In this document: positions 49,620 through 56,869 of the stretch, in pieces
How the letters are laid out: each line of letters opens with the position of its first letter
Position numbering within the stretch: position 1 is the first letter of the stretch
Assembly (NCBI GenBank): GCA_905182865.1
Contig: CAJJCY010000004.1
Coordinates: forward strand, 558,001-622,000
Direction: 5' to 3'
DNA: 64,000 nucleotides
From: an uncultured SAR324 cluster bacterium
Lineage (GTDB): Bacteria; SAR324; NAC60-12
Program-made: the position numbers and the translations under genes
The notes under the pieces: generated by a model
The model's input: only the letters and a program-made list of their open reading frames with translations
What the model was told of the DNA's origin: nothing
The model's database searches: none

Positions 49620-49931
49620 TTAACCTATAAATTTCATCATAAAATTATCTAAGAATTCAGAATCAGAAGATTCAATAAATTTATCCGAAAAACTCTTATC
49701 CTTATCTCCAAGTATTCCAGTTGATACAATCAATTTGATAAACTCACGAATACCTTCGTTCTTTATCTGAAGAACATCCTCGACTGTCAAATCAAAATCC
49801 TGACCCATTTTTTCTAAGGTTGTTTTGGGTTTCCCACCCAATCCAAAATACATCCTAAGAACATTCTCTTGTATCTTAGAGAGTCCTCCGAATAATGTCA
49901 GAATAGATTCTTCTTTTTGTGAAATATCCAT
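49620..49931 (-). CDS. Small sigma-70 region 4-like protein
   Basis: The 103-residue protein has a helix-turn-helix stretch, LSKIQENVLRMYFGLGG then TTLEKMGQDFDLTVEDVLQIKNEGIREF. It fits sigma region 4 (VL.LRyGL...TLeEIG..f.vT.ErVRQIe..Al). It lacks regions 2 and 3, so it cannot be a full sigma factor. It could be an anti-sigma-like or promoter-recognition mini-protein, or a fragment. The C-terminal 40 residues are acidic and unrelated. It lies among remnants, so function is doubtful. Confidence 0.5.
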   Translation of the reverse strand: MDISQKEESILTLFGGLSKIQENVLRMYFGLGGKPKTTLEKMGQDFDLTVEDVLQIKNEGIREFIKLIVSTGILGDKDKSFSDKFIESSDSEFLDNFMMKFIG

Positions 49932-49962
49932 TTCCTTTTATTTCTAATTCCCTTCCTAATCT

Positions 49963-50085
49963 TTATGAAAAAAAGACCTCTGTTAAAAAATATATACCTT
50001 CAAGTATTAATATGATGATCAGAAAGAGTTTCCATTTTATATTAAATCAAACTCTACAGAAAACTCACCATCCAGAACTGAAGTG
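49963..50085 (-). pseudogene. Remnant of the 103-residue paralog plus TM-peptide unit
   Basis: On the minus strand SVLDGEFSVEFDLI matches the C-terminus of the 51188-51499 protein. The overlapping frame LFLIIILILEGIYFLTE matches the 25-residue TM peptide at 51109-51186, but its ATG has become ATA. It is a decayed copy of the same two-gene unit. Confidence 0.65.
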
Positions 50086-50175
50086 GCCCCCAAGTCAAGG
50101 ACACCTCAAACTGCTCAAAACAAAAATGACACGTTATTCCTTTTTATCTCATTTTATATTTTCAATCCATTCTAA

Positions 50176-50484
50176 TTATTTCCATGCTCCAAATTTAAAG
50201 GTAATTTGGTAGGGAGGAGAACTCGTTTCGATACAATAATTTGACTGATTTTGTATTAACCATTCTTCAACAAGTTCTCGAAGGCAACCGTCTAACAGCT
50301 CTTTATCTTCATCCGTCATCTTCAACATGTTGATTTGCGTTCTAAAGTCACCAACGAAACCGTCTTGAATTTTTTCAAAGAGTTTCTCAATTTCCTCATC
50401 AATATTCTTTTTTCCAATGGAATTATTGATACTCCAGTTCTTTCCAAATTGATTTACATAATTCCGAAAATCATCTCTTAGCAT
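50176..50484 (-). CDS. Hypothetical protein, 102 aa
   Basis: A helical, acidic small protein (IDEEIEKLFEKIQDGFVGD, then MTDEDKELLDGCLRELVEEW) with no signal peptide, so probably cytoplasmic. No family is recognised. The start ATG at 50484 is preceded by AT-rich sequence with GGAGAGAAC nearby. The coding pattern is consistent, but independent support is lacking. Confidence 0.4.
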   Translation of the reverse strand: MLRDDFRNYVNQFGKNWSINNSIGKKNIDEEIEKLFEKIQDGFVGDFRTQINMLKMTDEDKELLDGCLRELVEEWLIQNQSNYCIETSSPPYQITFKFGAWK

Positions 50485-50926
50485 GTTCTCTCCGTTTATA
50501 TTTACAATTAATTCCTTAATAATTCATTTTTGATATTTTTCCCACTCTATTTTTGCAGATTATTCATTCGTAGTATCCACTTTTATGAATATCAAATATA
50601 AAACAAACTAACATTTTATAAAGCAAACAAGATTATTACATTTCGTAATCTCGAACCTAATTGTACAAAATATGAGTCTAATTGTTACTGCCGAAATATT
50701 TTCTGTAAATCAGACCAGATATTGTCGCAAGAAGGGTTGAAGCAGGAACGGTTGTTATTTTAGGTGGTGCTGTTGATAGATTGATTATTCTATTAGATTA
50801 AGTTGAAATTATTTTTAGTAGAAGAGAGTGAATATTCTTCCAATGAAACGAGGGGACAATTCCTTTTATCTCTCAAATCCGGACAATGATAACCACTGAC
50901 TAATAGACTGGCGCATGTCTTTTTCA
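50485..50926. other. AT-rich intergenic with a diverged repeat
   Basis: No gene is supported. The segment at 50817-50880 (TATTCTTCCAATGAAACGAG, CAATTCCTTTTATCTC) resembles 49507-49565 (TATTCTTCCATGAAACAAGG), so another dispersed repeat is shared between the two decayed blocks. Confidence 0.5.
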
Positions 50927-51103
50927 TCATCTATTATCACAATTTTTATGATACATTAACTTTTTTAAAGGAATTATCATAATTACTATTATCCATTCCC
51001 AATAATTTATTTCTCTAAAAGTTCTATGGAATAAAAGTCTATTTGTTAAATAATATATCCCCTCAAGAATAAATATAATGATTAAAACTAGTCTCCAATT
51101 CAT
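50927..51103 (-). CDS. Small two-TM membrane protein, 58 aa
   Basis: Too short for the ORF track. The N-terminal helix LVLIIIFILEGIYYL is paralogous to the 25-residue peptide just upstream (LFLIIILILEGIYFL). A second helix WIIVIMIIPLKKLM and a basic tail follow. It starts 5 bp after that peptide's stop, so the two are tandem duplicates in one transcript. The function is unknown. Confidence 0.45.
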   Translation of the reverse strand: MNWRLVLIIIFILEGIYYLTNRLLFHRTFREINYWEWIIVIMIIPLKKLMYHKNCDNR

Positions 51104-51108
51104 AATCT

Positions 51109-51186
51109 TTATGAAAATAAGAACTCTGTTAAAAAATATATTCCTTCAAGTATTAATATAATGATTAGAAAAAGTTTCCATTTCAT
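51109..51186 (-). CDS. 25-residue single-TM peptide
   Basis: MKWKLFLIIILILEGIYFLT is followed by a short tail and stop. It starts one base after the stop of the 103-residue gene. A remnant copy (49963) and an analogous peptide after the plus-strand paralog (61912) show that a tiny membrane peptide recurs behind this gene family. Confidence 0.5.
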   Translation of the reverse strand: MKWKLFLIIILILEGIYFLTEFLFS

Positions 51187-51187
51187 A

Positions 51188-51499
51188 TTAATTATCAAAC
51201 TTTACAGAAACCTCACCATCTATTACATTCGTTGAAATGAAACTTGGTTGAGAAATTGACTCTTTATTTTGGACAATCCATCTGCCTTCAAGTAGTCCAG
51301 ATTTAGTCTCATATACCTTCTTCAACATTTCTTTTTCATCGTCAAATGCTTCTTCCTTTGGAGGACTCTCAGATTCTACTTTACCGTTGATTACACCTTC
51401 AAAGGTTCTGAGTATAAAGACCTCCTTAACTTGTCCGTATTCAATTCTGACGGTGCGCAAAGACCTTCTATAAGGTGATGTGAAGTAGAGTTCTCTCAT
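51188..51499 (-). CDS. Hypothetical protein, paralog of the 61589 gene
   Basis: The 103-residue protein opens with ELYFTSPYRRSLRTVRIEYG and ends QPSFISTNVIDGEVSVKFDN. It aligns along its length with the plus-strand protein at 61589 (YFVSSYRRSLRTIHFQYG ... QPSFICNDLIDGKI). There is no signal peptide. The fold and function are unknown. It overlaps the upstream leader-bearing gene by four bases, so it is coupled to it. Confidence 0.6.
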   Translation of the reverse strand: MRELYFTSPYRRSLRTVRIEYGQVKEVFILRTFEGVINGKVESESPPKEEAFDDEKEMLKKVYETKSGLLEGRWIVQNKESISQPSFISTNVIDGEVSVKFDN

Positions 51500-51765
51500 C
51501 CAATAACCAATTTCAAATCTACTTTAAGTTCATTCCAGTTAATTGGGTATTTAATAACCTTAGAACAATGTTTGTGTAATAAACTTGCTTCAAATGGTTT
51601 CCCATTTTTAATTTCTCCTACATATGTCCAATTTATTTTATCATTAGCATTCTCAAACCATCCAAATCTACCATTAACTTTTTTAAAATATAAATCACCT
51701 GACTCCTGAGCTACCAGTGGGAAAGTCAGAAAAAGGAGGGAGAGAAGTATGAGTATATGTTTCAC
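51496..51765 (-). CDS. Truncated member of the secreted MORN-protein family
   Basis: The GTG at 51765 starts the leader KHILILLSLLFLTFPLVAQ. The mature sequence SGDLYFKKVNGRFGWFENAND closely parallels the 56870 protein (TGVLFFREVNDKWGWFEDGN) through the first half-MORN (YVGEIKNGKP), then diverges to an unrelated 35-residue end. It is thus a MORN-family head without repeats, on the opposite strand to the main array, with the same promoter (51800-51830). Confidence 0.6.
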   Translation of the reverse strand: MKHILILLSLLFLTFPLVAQESGDLYFKKVNGRFGWFENANDKINWTYVGEIKNGKPFEASLLHKHCSKVIKYPINWNELKVDLKLVIG

Positions 51766-51797
51766 ATGATTTACTTTTTGGGGTTTATGGCAATCCA

Positions 51798-51890
51798 TAA
51801 TACTTACATCAATTGGTTTGTTTTACAAGAATTGGAGATATTACGGAGGTTGTCAGACTGGTGGACAATCTGATTTAGCATATAGGCATA
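51798..51890 (-). promoter_or_regulatory. MORN-family promoter with diverged element, minus strand
   Basis: Read on the minus strand: CCAGTCTGACAACCTCCGTA, then ATTCTTGTAAAACAAACCAA and TTGATGTAAGTAT. This is the same -35/17-bp spacer block as at 56806 and 63590, with -10 changed to AAGTAT, preceded by a diverged copy of the dispersed element. It is the only minus-strand copy found. Confidence 0.6.
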
Positions 51891-51970
51891 AATGAGTCTA
51901 ACTACTTTATGTATCGATGGGTGGGACTGTCATACAAAGCTATTCATGGTGGTTTTTGAACCAGGTTCTT

Positions 51971-53098
51971 CTATTCCTTGATCTCTGAGGGTTCGCTCGC
52001 CGGTTCTAATTTCCAGAGATAGCGGCGATAGTAGATCAGGCCAAGGCAGGTGAGCGGCAGGGCCAGAATTAGACCGAGAAAGCCAAGCAGCTTGCCCCAG
52101 ACCGAAATGGACAACAAGATGATGGCCGGAGAAAGCCCCATGGCTTCGCCCTGTAAACGTGACACCAGCACGGTTTCCTGAATGAGTTGCACCACGCCGA
52201 AAACGAGCAGGACAAGACCCAGCGCCCCGAAAAAGTTGTCTCCCTGTTCCAGCGCCTTCAGACCAGCCAGAAGTAGGCATGGGATGGTGCCCACGATCTG
52301 AAGATAGGGGACCATATTTAGCAGGCCGATGAATATACCCATGAGAATGGCAAGCGGCAGGCTGATGATGGAAAAGCCTATCGCGAAGAGCACAGCCACA
52401 CAACAGGCCACCAGTGCCTGTGAACGGAAATAACGGTTGGTCGCCTGAATGAATTCCTCCACGAATCTGGACACGTCATCACGCATGCTAGGCGGAAGGT
52501 AGTCACGCCAGCGTGCTGCCATGTTATGGTAATCGATGAGCAGGAAGACCACATAGAGCATGATGACCAGAAGGCCGGTGATAAACGTGAGCACATTGGC
52601 TGCTCCCGAAAGCACCCCCCAGACGCCGGGCAAGAGCTTTTTGGCCGTGTCCTTGGCCATCTGCACTGCCCCGTCACTGGTCAGGTATCGTTTGACATCA
52701 TCGTGTTTGAGAATCTCATTCACCTCTTCCCATACATTTTCGGGAAGATGCTCTTTGGCAGCTTGCGCCAGCTCGGTATTGGCTGCCATTTTGGATACGG
52801 TGCGGCCCATGTCGGCCAGTTCATTCCCGACCATTGGGACCATGAACCAGACAACGAGAGAGACAGCCAGTGTAATGGAGACCATCGTAAAGAGCGCGGC
52901 TAGAACGCGCTGCTTGATGACATGCTGAACTCGATTGGTGACCGGATCGAGGAAGTAGGCCACAAGCAGTCCGACGAAAAACGGCAGGAGCACGTCGGAG
53001 AGGTAATCCAGAAGGAGCACCAGGCCCCAGACGAGTCCGGCAAACAGAGCCAGTTGGATCACTCGGTCAAAAGTTAAGGTACGGTCGTTCGGAATCAT
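51971..53098 (-). CDS. AI-2E family transporter (UPF0118), foreign composition
   Basis: The 375-residue membrane protein of the TqsA/PerM type has paired TMs at the start (LALFAGLVWGLVLLLDYLSDVLLPFFVGLLVAYFLDPVTN), a helical soluble region at about 95-150, and later TMs with LLNMVPYLQIVGTIP, LVSRLQGEAMGLSPAIILLSISVWG and FLGLILALPLT. These all fit the family, whose members export autoinducer-2 or act as Na+/H+ antiporters. The start follows an ideal AAGGAGG. The gene is visibly GC-rich while both flanks are AT-rich, which suggests recent transfer. Confidence 0.93.
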   Translation of the reverse strand: MIPNDRTLTFDRVIQLALFAGLVWGLVLLLDYLSDVLLPFFVGLLVAYFLDPVTNRVQHVIKQRVLAALFTMVSITLAVSLVVWFMVPMVGNELADMGRTVSKMAANTELAQAAKEHLPENVWEEVNEILKHDDVKRYLTSDGAVQMAKDTAKKLLPGVWGVLSGAANVLTFITGLLVIMLYVVFLLIDYHNMAARWRDYLPPSMRDDVSRFVEEFIQATNRYFRSQALVACCVAVLFAIGFSIISLPLAILMGIFIGLLNMVPYLQIVGTIPCLLLAGLKALEQGDNFFGALGLVLLVFGVVQLIQETVLVSRLQGEAMGLSPAIILLSISVWGKLLGFLGLILALPLTCLGLIYYRRYLWKLEPASEPSEIKE

Positions 53099-53159
53099 GA
53101 TTCCTCCTTGGGTCTACAAATTATGTAGTGGGTGAAGTTGGAATTCTTATATGCATTAT

Positions 53160-53279
53160 TTATGTTATTCCATTAGGTTTTATTAAAACATAAAGCCCAC
53201 GTCCGTCAAAAATCTTATACGGCTTCTCTTTTGGCTTAGTAGCCTGAATTTTTCTGAATGTTAGTTTGTAGATCGACAT
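53160..53279 (-). pseudogene. N-terminal remnant of a P4-type tyrosine integrase
   Basis: A 39-residue ORF not in the track reads LTFRKIQATKPKEKPYKIFD and then GRGLYVLIKPNG before TAA. This matches the DUF4102 arm-binding start of P4-like integrases (LT...i...kP.ekpykl.DggGLyLlV.P.G). The catalytic domain is absent; downstream on this strand the GC-rich transporter gene starts only 60 bp away. It is the scar of an integrative element. Confidence 0.65.
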
Positions 53280-53539
53280 TATCTGTTGGACAAATTTGGG
53301 GTTATCTGTTGGTTAAACCTAAATAATAGTCCCAATTAAACCCTCACATTTAACAAGATTCAAGTGGAATAATATGGATGTGTATAGGAACTATTAGTTG
53401 CTTATAGCACTGATATACTGATAAAAAAGGATTGTAATGGAAGGCGCTGGAAAGAAGTATGGCGAAGACGTATATGAATCTCCATTGTTGACAAATACAC
53501 CATCTGTAATTTCCACAACTAATCCATTGGAAAATCTGA
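53280..53539. other. Intergenic with short direct repeats
   Basis: ATCTGTTGG occurs at 53281 and 53304, just before the integrase remnant's start, as arm-type or operator sites might. No gene is supported in the rest. The minus-strand 75-codon ORF here has no recognisable feature. Confidence 0.35.
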
Positions 53540-53947
53540 CAGTGTGGAGATTTCCAACATACCTTTGAGGCAGTATTCCAGAGGTATGTATTCTTGATCT
53601 CTGGTTATGATTACGATCCAAGAGAGTTGTACCAGATACCTGAGGTGGTCAGCTTCATAAAAGACCTGAACAGCAAACTACCTTTCTGGCTGTATTTTGT
53701 TAACACAGGAGACAAGAGATTTTTCTCATGGATGATTGCCTGCCTCTGCCGAGCAATGAGTCTGGATCAGGATGATGAAACAATCTATGCAGACTTCGAT
53801 GCTGATGCCTACAATGATCTTATTGAATACCAGTTCAGCAATATTGTGAAATTGATGTCTGGCTTGGGAATGGGAGAGTCAGTACAGGAGAAGGTGCTAA
53901 AGGAGTTATCTGCTAACTTGGCCTCACTGATGGTTGTGGAGAATTGA
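53540..53947 (+). pseudogene. Hypothetical protein, N-terminally truncated
   Basis: The open frame begins after a TGA at 53537. It reads FEAVFQRYVFLISGYDYDPR, then ELYQIPEVVSFIKDLNSKLPFWLYF and an acidic helical C-terminus. The GYDxDPRELyeIPEV segment looks family-like and extends upstream of the track start (TTG at 53594), so the true N-terminus is lost or frameshifted. No name can be given. A diverged dispersed element follows 33 bp after the stop. Confidence 0.5.
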
Positions 53948-53979
53948 GGTATTAATGATAGTGATGGTAACAGTCCTAC

Positions 53980-54060
53980 ATTTTCTTAACAGAGTCAGAC
54001 ACACTCTAAGTGAAATCCCCAATACTTGTAAATTAAACCTCTACACAAAGAGTATATAAT
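53980..54060 (+). repeat. Dispersed intergenic element, diverged copy with promoter-like tail
   Basis: TTCTTAACAGAGTCAGACAC and CTAAGTGAAATCCCC are followed by CTTGTAAATTAAACCTCTAC and AGAGTATATAAT. The last part aligns with 33045-33090. The TATAAT box lies about 90 bp before the next ATG. Confidence 0.6.
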
Positions 54061-54142
54061 TGTTGACAATTTATAAAATACGAGTAATATATGCATCAAA
54101 AGTGTTTGAATCGACAATCTCAACAATTATTAAGGAGTTTAT

Positions 54143-54523
54143 ATGCCATATAAAATAATGATGTCTATAGCAGCAACAGTTCCGCTAATTTTTTTGATTG
54201 CTTTTGTTGCTGTTCCAGAGTTTTTTGTTTTACAGTCATACCCTAGTGCCGAAGGGTTAGCTTTGGAAATAGGAATAACTCATCGGTACGTTATGTCTGG
54301 TATGTTATTTATCATTGTGTGTATTGCATTTCAATCCAGAAACGTTGAGAAGGTGGATAACCAAAAAGCAATTCTTTTGGGTGCTGCTATCGGTTTCTCT
54401 GCGATGTGTGCTGTCATAATTTCTATGTCAGTATTTCGTGGTCTCCCGTTGAGTATACCTCCAATGATTGCCACAGGAACAATCGCAGTACTTAGTTTCT
54501 GGTCACGTTTGAAGCTCAGCTAA
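54143..54523 (+). CDS. Small four-TM membrane protein
   Basis: The 126-residue protein is almost wholly hydrophobic with about four helices (MMSIAATVPLIFLIAFVAVP; YVMSGMLFIIVCIAF; AILLGAAIGFSAMCAVIISMS; SIPPMIATGTIAVLSFW). A good Shine-Dalgarno (AAGGAG) lies before the ATG. It resembles small hypothetical membrane proteins of DUF4345 type only loosely. The function is unknown. Confidence 0.55.
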   Translation: MPYKIMMSIAATVPLIFLIAFVAVPEFFVLQSYPSAEGLALEIGITHRYVMSGMLFIIVCIAFQSRNVEKVDNQKAILLGAAIGFSAMCAVIISMSVFRGLPLSIPPMIATGTIAVLSFWSRLKLS

Positions 54524-54569
54524 TATAGCTCTGTACTGTCGGAAGATTTTGCCCAAAGACCAACACCGT

Positions 54570-54608
54570 TTCCTGTGAGTAACCCCCACTAATTCTTCTC
54601 AGTCAGAG
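54570..54608 (+). repeat. Dispersed intergenic element, copy
   Basis: TCCTGTGAGTAACCCCCACT and AATTCTTCTCAGTCAGAGAA begin 47 bp after the membrane-protein stop. The right arm carries a change (TTCTCAG). Confidence 0.7.
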
Positions 54609-54633
54609 AACTTACATGTAAATGGGGTCAGAG

Positions 54634-54884
54634 TTAATTAATTACCTCTTCCCAGCCACATAAAAAATAGCTCGGATGCCCATTATGAATAGTTGCAATT
54701 TCAAATGCTCCTATTATTTCATCAGGAGTTATCGAATATGCCTGTCCGTTGGATCAATCATGAGATTGTTTAAATGGTTATCTAGGATGTTCTGTGGTTG
54801 GTAAAGTAGACCTTCTAATTTGTTCCCAAGATTGAAAGCCATTTTGTGCATTAATATTTTAATTTGCTTTGGATCGAATTCCAT
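54634..54884 (-). pseudogene. Hypothetical small protein, frameshifted
   Basis: Not in the ORF track. From the ATG at 54884: MEFDPKQIKILMHKMAFNLG and LEGLLYQPQNILDNHLN. After a one-base shift near 54750 come GQAYSITPDEIIGAFEIATI and HNGHPSYFLCGWEEVIN, ending at 54634. Frame-restored length is about 83 residues. It has no signal peptide and is probably cytoplasmic. The family is unknown. Confidence 0.5.
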
Positions 54885-54943
54885 AATTACCTTTTTATAA
54901 TTTTATAATTATGTTTTTTTTGATTATTTGAACTAACTGGTTT

Positions 54944-55969
54944 TTACCCGCCAAAAATAAATTCAATTTTAACTGTTATTACGTTTGTTTGTTTAAAATT
55001 CTCATTTGGTTTTTCTCGAGACCAGACTGCCATAGGAGTGATTTCTGAGAAGATCCAATTATTATACATCATCTGTCGGTAACCAACACCAAGATTATAG
55101 CCTGATGTGTGGATTTTAGGTTTATGGATTCCACTGATATTCGTGAAATATACTAATGCCTTGTTAGATGTTAATTGATGATAGAGAGAGTAACCGTGAC
55201 CAAAACTGAATAGCTGGGTTTTTTTTTGCCAGGAAATCCCATTATTGATTCGGAAGAGTAATTGCTTATTAATCGTTTTATCAAAGACTAAACCTGTAGA
55301 TTCTTCCCAGTCACGTATATAAGACCATCTTACAAGTTGTGTAAAACGTGATTCCCACTCATTCTCTAAATAGAAAGATCTTCTGACTCTTAATCTTGCA
55401 TAAGGGTCCAGAGGCGCTGAAATAATAACACCTGTCTTTGTATCAATAGTCCAGGTTTTAGAATCGAAAATAACATACTGAAGTGCTGCGGTAAGAGTTG
55501 ATTCAGTTACAGTATCTGTAACTTTATTTTGTTTTTGACTGCCTCCAGTGTCGCTTTGATCGTCATCGGTAAGATTTTCCTTTACGTCTTCTACAATCAG
55601 ATTCATTTTCTTCTGGGTTCTTGGAAGAATCAGGGAAACAGAAATATTTGTTTTATAAGTTGCTTTTCCCTTGTCATCAAAAGTTGTGATGAAATTTAAT
55701 CTGATTTTACTTTTATTGAAATCTCCATCCATTCTTTCCTCGCCAAAAAAAGAATCCAATTCATCAGAAACAGAACTGATTTGTTCTGATAAGAGATGAT
55801 GAGTATCATCAACAAGTTCAGTAGTCTTTTTAATTAAACTCTGATTATCAGAGTCATTTTCATTACCTTCTCTAGCAATTATTAAAGAATGCATTGCTAC
55901 TAATAGAAAGCAGTTTATAAATATACAACGTAAAAAAATATTCATAAACGGAATAGAGGATGATTTCAT
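54944..55969 (-). CDS. Outer-membrane beta-barrel-like protein
   Basis: The 341-residue protein has a signal peptide (IFLRCIFINCFLLVAMHSLIIA) and a helical acidic segment (residues about 35-80). A long beta-rich region follows with amphipathic strands of 8-12 residues (WESRFTQLVRWSYIRDW, QLLFRINNGISWQKK, SGYNLGVGYRQMMYNNW). It ends VKIEFIFGG. An outer-membrane barrel or lipid-A-deacylase-like porin fold is inferred. No family name is certain. Confidence 0.6.
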   Translation of the reverse strand: MKSSSIPFMNIFLRCIFINCFLLVAMHSLIIAREGNENDSDNQSLIKKTTELVDDTHHLLSEQISSVSDELDSFFGEERMDGDFNKSKIRLNFITTFDDKGKATYKTNISVSLILPRTQKKMNLIVEDVKENLTDDDQSDTGGSQKQNKVTDTVTESTLTAALQYVIFDSKTWTIDTKTGVIISAPLDPYARLRVRRSFYLENEWESRFTQLVRWSYIRDWEESTGLVFDKTINKQLLFRINNGISWQKKTQLFSFGHGYSLYHQLTSNKALVYFTNISGIHKPKIHTSGYNLGVGYRQMMYNNWIFSEITPMAVWSREKPNENFKQTNVITVKIEFIFGG

Positions 55970-56060
55970 AAAATCAATTAATGATTGTTATTGAAATGCT
56001 AGTAGGAATTATTACCAAGGCATTTTCGCTTTCACCCATATGGAAAGGGGGCTAAAATAA

Positions 56061-56318
56061 TTTCAAAAGGCTTTTGAATTAATTGAAGAGTGCATAGAAG
56101 AATTGCCAAATGACGGTTCTTATAAAGGTTTTAAGGCTTCTGTAATGGGTCATCTGAACAAAGGAGATGAAGCAAAAAAGGCTCTTAACGAGTACTTGGA
56201 ATTACGACCTAATTTAAAGACAAAAGATGATTACAAAAAGATTTTTGTTCCTAATTCCAGTTTAGCCGACATTCTCATTGAGGGGCTTTGTATGGCAGAC
56301 TGGAAACCAGAAGATTAA
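56061..56318 (+). pseudogene. C-terminal fragment of a TPR/adenylate-cyclase-type protein
   Basis: The open frame FQKAFELIEECIEELPNDGS, then GHLNKGDEAKKALNEYLEL and a late LADILIEGLCMADWKPED, matches the last TPR and 'eGLrkAGlp' tail found at the end of class III cyclase/TPR proteins. A stop (TAA) lies directly upstream and the catalytic part is missing. The track's 71-residue ORF uses an internal TTG and is not a gene in its own right. Confidence 0.55.
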
Positions 56319-56337
56319 AACATTTACAGAATACACA

Positions 56338-56460
56338 ATCATCTCCTATGAGTAACTCCCACTAATTCTTCACAGTCAGACACCCTACAGACGTTGCTCC
56401 AGTCAGATCCCCTAACTAAAATACCCGCTTCTTGTAAAATACACCTTGACACCTACCCAG
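56338..56460 (+). repeat. Dispersed intergenic element, copy, with extended tail
   Basis: ATCTCCTATGAGTAACTCCC and ACTAATTCTTCACAGTCAGA start 20 bp after the fragment's stop. ACCCGCTTCTTGTAAAATAC, a -35-like tail, follows. Confidence 0.7.
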
Positions 56461-56805
56461 AACATCGTCGAATATTTGGTAGCAGATTGGTAGCAAAACT
56501 TCCGATTCAAAAGGAATCGAGAGGAGTTGAGAGAAGTTGAAAGGAATTTCAGACTGACACCCTGCGAAGGTTAAATGTTTGATATTCTTAGAAAACGTTG
56601 CAAACACACAGTTTCCGAGAATACCCGTTTTTAATACTGATCCACCCTTTAGGAGTGGTTTAAAAAGAAAAATTACACCCCACCATCATACCCCATTTGA
56701 AAATCATTCCCAAACTTTAACAATCATACAAGTTTGACAAGTTCCAGAAACTACTTTACACCCATCAATTCTTGTGAATATTCCTTCCACAATCTTCAGA
56801 CATTC
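56461..56805 (+). other. Intergenic before the MORN array
   Basis: About 345 bp without a gene. Short GAGGAGTTGAGAGAAGTTGA-type purine repeats occur near 56520. A decayed element-like stretch (CAATTCTTGTGAATATTCC) precedes the first MORN promoter. Nothing else is supported. Confidence 0.4.
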
Positions 56806-56834
56806 TTGTAAAACAAACCGATTGATGTTATATA
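56806..56834 (+). promoter_or_regulatory. MORN-family promoter, first unit
   Basis: TTGTAA, a 17-bp spacer (AACAAACCGATTGATGT) and TATATA lie 36 bp before the ATG. The identical spacer recurs at 63596. Equivalents with the same 17-bp spacing are at 60052, 60718 and 62147. Confidence 0.75.
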
Positions 56835-56869
56835 TTAGGCTCTCCTAAACCAACCAATTAGGAAATCAA

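Noticed and set aside
49919-50212. 97-aa plus-strand ORF
   Set aside because: It is the antisense shadow of the decayed paralog/TM-peptide remnant and carries no recognisable feature.
51930-52403. 157-aa and 99-aa ORFs inside the AI-2E gene (and 122-125 aa ORFs opposite)
   Set aside because: Long shadows caused by the high GC content of the true gene; no independent features.
53394-53621. 75-aa minus-strand ORF
   Set aside because: It overlaps the better-supported plus-strand GYDYDPRELYQIPEV gene and has no family pattern.
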